Positions 7,963 through 15,325 of a stretch of 64,000 nucleotides of DNA are shown piece by piece. The stretch is from assembly GCA_963930055.1 (NCBI GenBank), contig CAWVKS010000009.1:124001-188000 (forward strand), read 5' to 3'. The position numbers and the translations under genes were made by a program. Within the stretch, counting starts at the first letter, position 1; every line of letters begins with the position of its first letter. Source of the stretch: Pullichristensenella sp963930055. GTDB taxonomy: Bacteria; Bacillota; Clostridia; Christensenellales; Aristaeellaceae. The notes beneath the pieces are model-generated. The model had not been told where the DNA came from, searched no databases, and saw nothing but the letters and a program-made list of their open reading frames with translations.

Positions 7963-9309
7963 TCAGCGGACGGTGTAATTAAAGATGTAGTCCATGAAGG
8001 CGACGGACAGAGCCGGCCAGTGGTCTGCGCCCGCAATGGGTTCGCCCGTGATCTCGCCCGTGGCGATCTTCACCGGGTCGCTCGCGCCATTGGCCATGCC
8101 GAAGCCGTGGCCCAGGCCGCCGAAGATGTGCAGTTCGGCGGGGATACCCATCTGCTGCAGCTCGTTGAAGAAGGTGACAGAGCCGGAAGCGAAGCTGTCC
8201 AGGCCGCCGACGGCCATGAAGTGCGCCGGTATGTTGGGGTTCTCCGTCTCCGTCAGCGTGCCGGACGCGCCGTAGATGCTCAGCGCCGCCTGCATGTCGG
8301 AGTTGACCTGGTCGATCTCATCCGGCGTGTAGTCGGGGTCAAACTCCGCCGGGGAAACGTCGCCATAGTGGTCGAGGATGGTGCCGGTGATGGTCATGCC
8401 GCCGCCGGAAAAGCCCACGGCCGCCATGTTCTCGGTCTTGGCGATGCCCAGCGCCTCCGCGTTGTAGCGCAGATAGCGGATGGAGCGTTGCAGGTCGAGG
8501 TGGGCGTCGGTGCGGGAGAACGGCTCGATGCGGCGCTGGAGCACAAAGGCGTTGTAGCCGTTGTCGCGGTAGTACTCGGCGATGTTGTAGCCCTCATAGA
8601 GGTTGCAGCGCATCATGTAGCCGCCGCCGGCGATGACGATGATGTTGCCGCGCACCGTGCTCTGGTCCTCCACCAGATAGGGCACCAGGAAGGGGCGGAA
8701 GCCCTCGTTGGTGTAGGTGAGGTAATAGTCGTCCGGCTCTGCGTAGGTGGCCATGTCCTCGCCCCAGATATAGTACACGGAAGCGTCCAGCGTCTCCGCC
8801 GTCTGCACCAGGCCCTCGCGCAGGGCCTTCAGCTCGACGAGCTGCTCCTGCACGATGTCAGAGCAGATGTCATAGTCGTTGAAGTCCACTTCGAGGATGA
8901 TGGTGGTGACCAGCGTATCGTAGGGGTCAAAGGTCTCGGGGGTGAAGGCCGTGGGATAGAGATCCAGGTCGTTGGCGTAGGTCATTTCCTCGATGTAGAA
9001 ATCGTAGCCGGCCTTTTCCTCCTCGGTCCACTCCGCCCAGCCCGCGTAGAGCGTGCAGGCGCCTGTCACCGGGTTGTCCGCGTCCACGGGGGTGGCGGCT
9101 TCCGCGTCATGGTACCAGCCGGTGAAGTTGTAGCCATAGCGCTGAAGCTCGTTGGAGATAGCGTCGGCCGCCGCCTCCAGCGTCAACGTGGTCGCCGTCC
9201 CTTCCGCATAATTGGGGTCGAGCGTCACGTCGAAGGGGCCGCCTGCTTCCGCAAAACACGCGGAACACAGCAGGAGCAGGGCAAGCAAAAGTGTGGCAAG
9301 TTTTTTCAT
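7963..9309 (-). CDS. Secreted alpha/beta hydrolase (esterase-like) with InlB-type repeat
   Basis: This 448-residue protein starts with a signal peptide (MKKLATLLLALLLLCSACFA; ATG at 9309 behind AAAGGAG). A short segment at about 60-95 (FTGWYHDAEA...LYAGW) matches the Listeria-Bacteroides InlB repeat, usually a surface or adhesive module. The rest is an acetyl-esterase-like fold with an oxyanion-type stretch GGGYMMR, nucleophile motif GFSGGG near residue 300, and candidate Asp (VGGLDSF) and His (GLGHGF) to complete the triad. It probably cleaves acetyl or other esters outside the cell, for example on polysaccharides. The substrate is unknown. The gene stands alone on the minus strand. Confidence 0.75.
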   Translation of the reverse strand: MKKLATLLLALLLLCSACFAEAGGPFDVTLDPNYAEGTATTLTLEAAADAISNELQRYGYNFTGWYHDAEAATPVDADNPVTGACTLYAGWAEWTEEEKAGYDFYIEEMTYANDLDLYPTAFTPETFDPYDTLVTTIILEVDFNDYDICSDIVQEQLVELKALREGLVQTAETLDASVYYIWGEDMATYAEPDDYYLTYTNEGFRPFLVPYLVEDQSTVRGNIIVIAGGGYMMRCNLYEGYNIAEYYRDNGYNAFVLQRRIEPFSRTDAHLDLQRSIRYLRYNAEALGIAKTENMAAVGFSGGGMTITGTILDHYGDVSPAEFDPDYTPDEIDQVNSDMQAALSIYGASGTLTETENPNIPAHFMAVGGLDSFASGSVTFFNELQQMGIPAELHIFGGLGHGFGMANGASDPVKIATGEITGEPIAGADHWPALSVAFMDYIFNYTVR

Positions 9310-9542
9310 GGGGTTTTCTCCTTTCCTATTTTTCACCGCGCGCATGGCAGCAATGTTCCCTTGGAAAGGATATATGCAACAAACGGGGGAAATATGGCTT
9401 CACGGGCGTTCAACCGACGATTTAATTGTATACAGGCGGCAAAAACAGGGTCGATGCGATATGTTTGTCGAAAATATGATCCTCGAAGCGGCGGGACAGG
9501 CGGTAAATGCGGAAAAACCGTTTGGGGCGCGGGGCAAAAAAC

Positions 9543-9577
9543 AGCCGGGCGGTCGGCGACAGCCGCCCCGCCCGGCG
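9543..9577. repeat. Left copy of duplicated target stem-loop (element A)
   Basis: A GC-rich palindromic stem-loop that begins AGCCGGGCGGTCGGCGACAG and closes with the complementary CCGCCCGGC. An identical copy lies at 9779-9813, on the other side of the 201-bp element. It has the form of a transcription terminator and is read here as a target-site duplication of about 35 bp. Confidence 0.8.
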
Positions 9578-9778
9578 CAGGATGTTGACAAAGTCAACAG
9601 ACTGGCAGAGCGTTGAGAAAGCCTGCAAGCCAAGGAAGCTGTACTTGCAGCCAAGGGAGCTTACTTAGACGTAAGTGACCGCAGGATGCAAGTGCAGCTG
9701 ACGTAGGAAGCAAAAATCGCTTCTGATTTTTTGTATATCAGAGCGATTTTTGCGGTTGTAGGCTTTGTCAGCGCTCTG
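9578..9778. mobile_element. 201-bp MITE-like element, copy A
   Basis: The element begins CAGGATGTTGACAAAGT and ends AGGCTTTGTCAGCGCTCTG. Read inward, the right end is CAGAGCGCTGACAAAGCCT, an imperfect terminal inverted repeat of the left end. Both ends resemble the ends of the IS1182-family element at 13574-15124. It has no coding capacity. An internal hairpin (AAAAATCGC...GCGATTTTT, about 9711-9750) resembles a terminator. The second copy at 13335-13535 is nearly identical, differing mainly in a few bases after the left end. Identical 35-bp stem-loops flank it. I read it as a non-autonomous element mobilised by an IS1182-type transposase. Confidence 0.8.
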
Positions 9779-9813
9779 AGCCGGGCGGTCGGCGACAGCC
9801 GCCCCGCCCGGCG
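9779..9813. repeat. Right copy of duplicated target stem-loop (element A)
   Basis: Identical over 35 bp to 9543-9577. On the minus strand it lies about 35 bp after the stop of the peptidoglycan-binding protein gene, as expected if the original stem-loop was that gene's terminator. Confidence 0.8.
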
Positions 9814-9846
9814 CTATGCGCTTTCCCAGCGGCGCGCCCGCCGCCC

Positions 9847-10641
9847 TTATCCCGCCGCGGGGAAATCCTCGCGGAAGAGCATGAACTGCAGTGGATCATC
9901 GGCCGCGCCGGAGTCGCCAAGGCCGGCGGCCTGGCGCGCGGCGCGCACGGCCGCCTCGGTGTTGGGGCCGAAGATGCCGTCGGCGTCGTCGTCAAGGTAT
10001 CCAAGCTCGATCAGCCGCGCTTGCAGGGCGGTCACATCCTCGCCGCGGCTGCCGTTTTCCAGCGTGGGGTAGATGGCGCGCTCCTCGAGGAGGAAATAGC
10101 GGCTCACGCGCTCGCCGCCCTCGCACCAGGTGAGCGCCAGATAAACGGCTTCCTGCCCGGGCTGCTGCACAAAGCGCTTGTAGAGCGTCTTTTCCTCGCC
10201 CGGCTGCAGGGACGCGCCGTAATTGCCGCCCAGGGGCGCGTCCATCAGCTGATAGCCCGTAGCCTGCGCGCCGTTTTCCGCCTCCAGCGTCAGCCAGAAG
10301 GCGTTTTGCGGCACGACGGCCGTCCCGCCGCCGTTTGCCAGCGTCAGCTGTGCCCCGGCCTCGGTGCCGTCAAATTTGTATACCTGGCGGTAATGGCCGG
10401 CGAAATAGGCCGGCGGCAGGTAGTTGTCCAGCCGCAGCGTCATCGGCACGGCGGTAAACGCCTCCCCGTCGGCCTCCTGGCGCGGCGAGCCATCCAGGAG
10501 CACTTCGGCGGTAAAGGCGCATACGTCGCCCAGCCGGTAGGGGTTTTCCCTCGTGCCCTTCTGCGCGCCCTCGGCGGCGGCCAGCGGCGCGGCCAGCAAA
10601 AGCGCCAACAAAAGGCAAACGCAGCGCAAACCCATTTTCAT
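9847..10641 (-). CDS. Secreted protein with C-terminal peptidoglycan-binding domain
   Basis: The start at 10641 (GGGGGAGG, 6-base gap, ATG) gives a 264-residue protein with a signal peptide (MKMGLRCVCLLLALLLAAPL). Residues about 25-190 form a domain I do not recognise, rich in beta-type sequence. The C-terminus holds a PG_binding_1 module (NGSRGEDVTALQARLIELGY ... DGIFGPNTEAAVRAAR). That module usually anchors proteins to the cell wall or guides lytic enzymes. No catalytic domain is visible. The gene diverges from the diguanylate cyclase gene, and its terminator appears to have been split by element A. Confidence 0.7.
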   Translation of the reverse strand: MKMGLRCVCLLLALLLAAPLAAAEGAQKGTRENPYRLGDVCAFTAEVLLDGSPRQEADGEAFTAVPMTLRLDNYLPPAYFAGHYRQVYKFDGTEAGAQLTLANGGGTAVVPQNAFWLTLEAENGAQATGYQLMDAPLGGNYGASLQPGEEKTLYKRFVQQPGQEAVYLALTWCEGGERVSRYFLLEERAIYPTLENGSRGEDVTALQARLIELGYLDDDADGIFGPNTEAAVRAARQAAGLGDSGAADDPLQFMLFREDFPAAG

Positions 10642-10823
10642 GCAGATCCTCCCCCTTCGATTTTGTTCCCCTCCCATGATATCATAAAGGCGTCCGCCCG
10701 GCAAGCGGCAGGAAAAATTCCCTGCGTGCCATTACGTGTAACATACGCGTAATTTAATTAAAAGTTTACAATGATTTGTACTTATTTCCGTCATATTTCT
10801 GGAAAAAGCGAAGCTTTCCCGCA

Positions 10824-10852
10824 TTCTCAGCGCCGTCCATTTGCGCTATAAT
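10824..10852 (+). promoter_or_regulatory. Promoter of the diguanylate cyclase gene
   Basis: A perfect TATAAT -10 box (10847-10852) lies 17 bp after a weak TTCTCA -35 box. It ends about 40 bp before the ATG, with AAGGAGG between. Confidence 0.6.
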
Positions 10853-10889
10853 AGTAGAAGCAAGGATCGTCGGAAGGAGGTGGCGGCGC

Positions 10890-13049
10890 ATGGCGCGCAG
10901 GGCACGCAAGGTGAGCATGTATACGCTGATGGCGCTGTTGCTGCTGGCCATCATCTTCATGGTGATCCTGTCCGTGATCGCCTACGGGCGCGCGACGCGC
11001 GAGGACGCGCAGACGCGGGTGCTCTACAACCTGGAGGCGCGCGTGGCCAGCCGCGGCACGCAGATCACGCTGTTTTTGCGCGACCAGCTCGACGCGCTGA
11101 AAGGCGCGGCGTCCTCCTTCCCGGCTGACCCGGACGCGGAGGACGCTCCCGCGCGCCTGCGCATGGCGCGGGAGACGATGCGGCTTCGCTGGCTCTGCTG
11201 TGTGGACGGGGACGGCCTCGGCCTGCGCGACGACGGCGCGGCGGTCGACCTGTCGGGCTGCGCCTGCCTGGCCGCGGCGGAGTCGGGCGGGAGCGTCTTT
11301 TGCGACGGCGAGAGCGACGGCGCGCCCTGCATCTTCCTGGCCGTAGGCATGGGCGACGGCGACGCGCTGGTGGGCTGTCTGGACGGGGAGGCGCTCAAGG
11401 GGGAACTGGTCTCCAACGGTGCCAGCGTCTGCCTGCTGCGCGCGGATGGGCGCATCATCGCCGCCGCGCCGGGAAGCGGGCTGGAGCAGTTGGCCGGGCA
11501 AAACCTGTTCAGCGCCCTCGACATGGGCGACAATACGCAAGCGGACGTGCTCGAAAGCGAAGCCGGCGGAAGCGTCGCGCACACCAGCCGGGGCATGATG
11601 CTGGCCGCCTGGACGTCGCTGGACGTCGGCGACGGCTGGCGCGTCATCACGCTGGTGCCCCGCGACACGGCACTGAACCAGTTCTCCTTTATGAACGACG
11701 CCGCCCTGCAGTTGGCCATACGCCTGGGCATTTGCGCGCTGGCGCTGGTGGTGCTGGTCATCTGGGTCGCGTGGGCGGGCAACCGCCGCCTGCGCGCGGA
11801 AAAGATGCGCCTGGAGTGGAGCGAGGAGCGCTACCGCATACTCGCCGAGGGCAGCAACGAAATCTTCTGGGAATACGACGTGCAGGGCGACCGCCTGGTG
11901 ATGGGCGAAAACTTCCAGCGCCTCTACGGGCGCGAGGGCTCGCGCACCATCGCCGACTTGCTGGAGAACACCCACCCCGAGGAACGCGAGAGCGTGGAGC
12001 GCATCTTCAACATACTCAAGGGCGGCATGAGCGCCGAGACGCACGCCACCGTGGATTTCCGCGTGCGCAAGGGCGGCGGGGGCGAGCGCTTCGCCTGGTG
12101 CCGCGCCCACATGAGCGTGCTGTTTGACACCCGGCGCCGCCGCCGGTGGATCATCGGCAAATTGACGGACATATCGCAGGACCGCCTGCTCGCCGAGCGC
12201 CTGGAGCAACAGGCGCGCACGGATTCCCTGACCGGGCTTTTAAACCGCGCCGGCCTGGAAGAAGCCTTGCGCCTGCGCGTGGAGGGCGCGCCGGCCAAGC
12301 CTTGCGCCATCGTGCTCCTGGACATCGACGATTTCAAGGATATCAACGACTTTTACGGCCACGACGTGGGCGACGACGTGTTGCGCACGCTGGCGGCGTT
12401 CCTGCGCGGCCATTTCCGCGGCACGGACATCGTCGGCCGCCTGGGCGGCGACGAGTTCATGGCGCTGATGGAGGGCGTGGACAGCCGCGAAAAGCTTTCA
12501 CAGGCGCTTTCCCGCCTCAAGCAGGGGCTTTCCCGGCTGCACGCGGGCGAAGTGCGCGTCACCTGCAGCGCCGGCTCGGTGCTTTTTCCCGAGGGCGGCG
12601 ACAGCTTCGACGCGCTCTACAAGAGCGCCGACGTGGCCCTTTACGACGCCAAGCGCGCCGGCAAGGGGCGCTTCACCGTCTACGACGGCGACGACAGCCG
12701 CTTGTTTACGCCGCAGATGCTGGAACACGCCGACTACATCGCCTACGCCATCGACCCGGAAACGCGCGAATTGCTGTTTGCCAACGCGAAGATGTGCGCC
12801 CGCTTCCCCACGCTGCGCCCCGGCGAAAAGTGTTACCACGCCCTGATGGCCGGCGCAGACGCCCCCTGCGAGGGCTGCGATGCGCAAACGCTGCTGGCGC
12901 TCGCGCGCGGCGAAAGCGCGGAGGCCGAAACCGAGGCGCTCTGCGCCGAATGGCTGCGCGCCATCCCCTCGCCCATCCACTGGCCGGACGGACGCGAAGT
13001 GCTGCTGTTCTCCTGCCCGCCGGCGGACAGGCACGGCCGGGAGGACTGA
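10890..13049 (+). CDS. Membrane-bound PAS-GGDEF diguanylate cyclase
   Basis: This 719-residue protein has two membrane segments (about 9-30 and 275-296) that bracket a Cache-like sensor domain. A PAS domain follows (about 313-440), then a GGDEF domain (about 450-600) with an intact GGDEF motif near residue 519. An RxxD inhibitory site (RGTD) sits five residues before that motif. It should make cyclic di-GMP in response to an external signal and be feedback-inhibited by its product. No EAL domain is present. A further C-terminal PAS-like region (about 612-719) contains KCYHAL and PCEGC cysteines. The start at 10890 is fixed by AAGGAGG. The frame is open further upstream, but that part crosses the promoter. 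Confidence 0.9.
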   Translation: MARRARKVSMYTLMALLLLAIIFMVILSVIAYGRATREDAQTRVLYNLEARVASRGTQITLFLRDQLDALKGAASSFPADPDAEDAPARLRMARETMRLRWLCCVDGDGLGLRDDGAAVDLSGCACLAAAESGGSVFCDGESDGAPCIFLAVGMGDGDALVGCLDGEALKGELVSNGASVCLLRADGRIIAAAPGSGLEQLAGQNLFSALDMGDNTQADVLESEAGGSVAHTSRGMMLAAWTSLDVGDGWRVITLVPRDTALNQFSFMNDAALQLAIRLGICALALVVLVIWVAWAGNRRLRAEKMRLEWSEERYRILAEGSNEIFWEYDVQGDRLVMGENFQRLYGREGSRTIADLLENTHPEERESVERIFNILKGGMSAETHATVDFRVRKGGGGERFAWCRAHMSVLFDTRRRRRWIIGKLTDISQDRLLAERLEQQARTDSLTGLLNRAGLEEALRLRVEGAPAKPCAIVLLDIDDFKDINDFYGHDVGDDVLRTLAAFLRGHFRGTDIVGRLGGDEFMALMEGVDSREKLSQALSRLKQGLSRLHAGEVRVTCSAGSVLFPEGGDSFDALYKSADVALYDAKRAGKGRFTVYDGDDSRLFTPQMLEHADYIAYAIDPETRELLFANAKMCARFPTLRPGEKCYHALMAGADAPCEGCDAQTLLALARGESAEAETEALCAEWLRAIPSPIHWPDGREVLLFSCPPADRHGRED

Positions 13050-13295
13050 GCGCGGCCGGACCGCCTTTCGGAGGCGTGTTCCCCATTTCCGGGCGGAAAC
13101 TGGCGGAACTGGCGCCGCGAATCCCCGTCAGGCGGCAGAAGATGCGGCGGGAACCGGCAAGCGCCCGGCCGCGCAAAAGGCCCCGTTGTGAACGGCCTGG
13201 CGTCATGGCGTTGAAGCGTGCAGTGCCGGCGGGGACGCGAACCCCTCCCGTCGTCAGGGCGCATGCCTGGGCGCTGACGAAAAACCCTTTTGACA
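13050..13295. other. Non-coding gap after the cyclase gene
   Basis: GC-rich sequence with no convincing gene on either strand. It leads into the duplicated stem-loop of element B. Confidence 0.5.
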
Positions 13296-13334
13296 AAGCC
13301 TGAAAACGCCTGTAGTACAGGCGTTTTCAGGCTT
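13296..13334. repeat. Left copy of duplicated target stem-loop (element B)
   Basis: A perfect palindrome with half-site AAGCCTGAAAACGCCTGTA. It has the shape of an intrinsic terminator for the upstream cyclase gene. The same sequence recurs at 13536-13573 on the other side of element B. Confidence 0.8.
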
Positions 13335-13535
13335 CAGGATGTTGACAAAGTGGGCAGACTGGCAGAGCGTTGAGAAAGCCTGCAAGCCAAGGAAGCTGTA
13401 CTTGCAGCCAAGGGAGCTTACTTAGACGTAAGTGACCGCAGGATGCAAGTGCAGCTGACGTAGGAAGCAAAAATCGCTTCTGATTTTTTGTATATCAGAG
13501 CGATTTTTGCGGTTGTAGGCTTTGTCAGCGCTCTG
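13335..13535. mobile_element. 201-bp MITE-like element, copy B
   Basis: It has the same length and nearly the same sequence as copy A (9578-9778), with ends CAGGATGTTGACAAAGT and AGGCTTTGTCAGCGCTCTG. It sits between two copies of a 38-39 bp palindrome unrelated in sequence to the one flanking copy A. The element, not the flank, is therefore conserved, and the duplication arises on insertion. A short open frame crosses it on the minus strand but has no recognisable product. Confidence 0.8.
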
Positions 13536-13573
13536 AAGCCTGAAAACGCCTGTAGTACAGGCGTTTTCAGGCT
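13536..13573. repeat. Right copy of duplicated target stem-loop (element B)
   Basis: Repeats 13296-13333. Its last base is followed directly by the left end (CAGACC) of the IS1182-family element, so the same palindrome borders two mobile elements. Confidence 0.8.
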
Positions 13574-15124
13574 CAGACCACTGACAAAGCCCTGCGTTCA
13601 GATACAAGCGCAGGGGTAAAGTGTTAGAAAGACTTGAAAAGCGCGATAGAAAGAGGCCACCAGCCTCTTGATATTTTGCACAGCTGCTGTTAGGAAACAC
13701 TGCTCCCGCATGTTCCGTATCCCAAGCATGCGCGCATAGCGCAGGCCGTGGTTCTCCTTGGCCTCCGCGAAGGATCGTTCGATCGTCTCTTTCCGCCAGC
13801 CATAGATCCTCTTGCCCCGATGCGTTTTTGTAAAGGCATCGACCCTCTCCAGCGCGTCCTGCCACACATGCCGCTCCACCACCTTTCGGTTCATACTCGC
13901 CCCGAAACATTCTGCCCGTCTCGGACACCCCTTGCAGGTCTTGCCTTCACAGCAGTATTGCCGGTACCCCTCACGCGTCGTGGTCTTCCAGGTCAGACGT
14001 TGCTTTTCCGGGCAGATGTATTCGTCGCAGACTGGATCATAGCGGAAACGGTACTTCCCGTAGTGCGCCCCTTTGTGTGTGTGCCGTCGGTAGCCAATTA
14101 CCCCTTGTATCCCCTTCGTCTCCAGCAGATGCGCTATCCATGCGTTGTGATATCCCGCGTCCAGTCCCATGTATTTGGGCAGCTTCCCAAGTCTTCTCTC
14201 CACATCGTCGAGTATTTCGGGCATCGGCGTCACGTCGTTGATGTTTGCCGCTTCCACATGCACGTTTACGATCACATTGCGCTTGCTGTCCACCGTGCGG
14301 TGTTCGCTGTAGTAAAACCCGTTCGGCTTCCCATCCCGGCTCTGCTGTCCGCTCTCCGGGTCTGTCGTGCTCTGCATCCGCGTGGCGCTCCCGCCGCCCT
14401 TGTGTGCCTCGTCATCCCGGTCAAACGGCTTCTTCCCCAGTTCCTTACGCTCCTGATCTACCTGCGCGTCCAGTTCGCTCAGATATGCCTTCGGCGTGAC
14501 CGCTACTTCCACCTGCTTCTTCTTGTGCTTGTTCGCCTTCGCCTTGATGTGCGTCGAATCCGTATACAGGATCGCTCCGCCCACCAGCCCCTTCGCCATG
14601 CACTGCCGCAGAATCTCGTTGAAGATCTCTTCCGCAATGTTGTTGTCGCGGAAACGTCGGCGACGGTTCTGGCTGATCGTCGTCGCGTCCGGCGCCTTGT
14701 CTGTCAGATCCAGCCCGCAAAACCACTTGTAGGCGATGTTGTAGTTGATCTCTTCCTCCAGCCGCGCCTCGGACTTGATCCCGTACAGATACCCCACCAG
14801 CAGCATCCGAAACAGTATCTCCGGGTCGATGGCGGGCCGGCCGTTGTCCGCGCAATACAGCGGCGCGCACAGGTCGTAGATGAAGCTGAAGTCCACCGCA
14901 CGGTCTACTTTTCGCAGAAAGTGATCCTCCGGCACCATCTGTTCCATGATCACCAGTTCCATTTGCTGCTGCTTCTCCCGCCGCTGCTTGAGCATTCCCT
15001 TCACCGCCTGGGTTTCTTTATGGTTGTGTTGATGTATTTATATTCGACGTGAGAACTGTCTTTCCCTTTTGGTTCTTTCGGTTTTTTTTAAATTGACCGT
15101 TGACTGGACTTTGTCAACGGTCTG
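13574..15124 (-). mobile_element. IS1182-family insertion sequence, complete
   Basis: The 1551-bp element has ends CAGACCACTGACAAAGCCC (left) and, read inward, CAGACCGTTGACAAAGTCC (right), matching at 16 of 19 positions. It encodes one transposase on the minus strand. The left flank is the AAGCCTG palindrome of element B. The right flank is a different palindrome (15126-15150). No direct repeat joins the two flanks. Confidence 0.85.
13598..15004 (-). CDS. IS1182-family DDE transposase
   Basis: This 468-residue transposase has the IS1182 layout. An N-terminal domain (VDFSFIYDLC, DPEILFRMLLVGYLYG) is followed by a DDE catalytic core with Asp in LYTDSTHIKAKAN, Asp in MGLDAGYHN and Glu in IERSFAEAKENHGL, and a Cys cluster (CCEGKTCKGCPRRAEC). 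Length and motifs are intact, so it may be active. The GTG at 15004 is taken as start. An in-frame ATG nine bases later is also possible. Given the shared ends it is the natural candidate to move the 201-bp elements. Confidence 0.9.
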   Translation of the reverse strand: MKGMLKQRREKQQQMELVIMEQMVPEDHFLRKVDRAVDFSFIYDLCAPLYCADNGRPAIDPEILFRMLLVGYLYGIKSEARLEEEINYNIAYKWFCGLDLTDKAPDATTISQNRRRRFRDNNIAEEIFNEILRQCMAKGLVGGAILYTDSTHIKAKANKHKKKQVEVAVTPKAYLSELDAQVDQERKELGKKPFDRDDEAHKGGGSATRMQSTTDPESGQQSRDGKPNGFYYSEHRTVDSKRNVIVNVHVEAANINDVTPMPEILDDVERRLGKLPKYMGLDAGYHNAWIAHLLETKGIQGVIGYRRHTHKGAHYGKYRFRYDPVCDEYICPEKQRLTWKTTTREGYRQYCCEGKTCKGCPRRAECFGASMNRKVVERHVWQDALERVDAFTKTHRGKRIYGWRKETIERSFAEAKENHGLRYARMLGIRNMREQCFLTAAVQNIKRLVASFYRAFQVFLTLYPCACI

Positions 15125-15125
15125 A

Positions 15126-15150
15126 TGACCACCGGCTAAGCCGGTGGTCA
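15126..15150. repeat. Palindrome between two IS1182-type ends
   Basis: TGACCACCGGC-TAA-GCCGGTGGTCA, an 11-bp perfect stem with a 3-base loop. It fills the gap between the right end of the complete IS (15124) and the left end of the next IS remnant (15151). Confidence 0.75.
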
Positions 15151-15324
15151 CAGCCTGTCAAAGAAGCCCCTTTGCGAGAAAGCGAAGGGGCTTCTTTGAC
15201 AGGCAAGATAGAGAAAAGAAGGAGATAAGATAGAGAACAGAAGGAAAAGAAGGAACGGCCGCCATTTGTGTAGGGCGAGTTTCTTGAGATTCATCGCAGC
15301 AAACTTGAGCTTGACCCAGGCGGT
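15148..15324 (-). pseudogene. C-terminal remnant of a second IS1182-like transposase
   Basis: The minus strand encodes 58 residues starting TAWVKLKFAAMNLKKLALHK and ending RGFFDRL. The KFAAMNLKKLA block is typical of the C-terminus of IS1182-type transposases. The N-terminal part is cut off by the IS256 element at 15326. The stop codon (15148-15150) lies outside the presumed IS end (CAGCCTGTCAAAGAAGCCCC at 15151), inside the flanking palindrome, so the target would have supplied it. A homopurine tract at about 15205-15254 falls inside this frame. Confidence 0.6.
15153..15204. repeat. 20-bp inverted repeat at the IS remnant end
   Basis: Positions 15153-15172 pair perfectly with 15185-15204 (GCCTGTCAAAGAAGCCCCTT and its complement) around a 12-base loop. 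The terminal 18 bp of the remnant therefore recur in inverted form just inside. This could be a terminator built into the IS end or the trace of a nested event. Confidence 0.7.
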
Positions 15325-15325
15325 A

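Noticed and set aside
9543..13573. CRISPR array suggested by repeated units and stem-loops
   Set aside because: There are only two units 3.8 kb apart, the flanking repeats differ between them, and no cas genes or regular spacers are present.
13422..13928. Open frame of 168 codons on the minus strand across element B and the IS end
   Set aside because: It is antisense or out of frame with the transposase, spans two element boundaries, and has no homology that I recognise.
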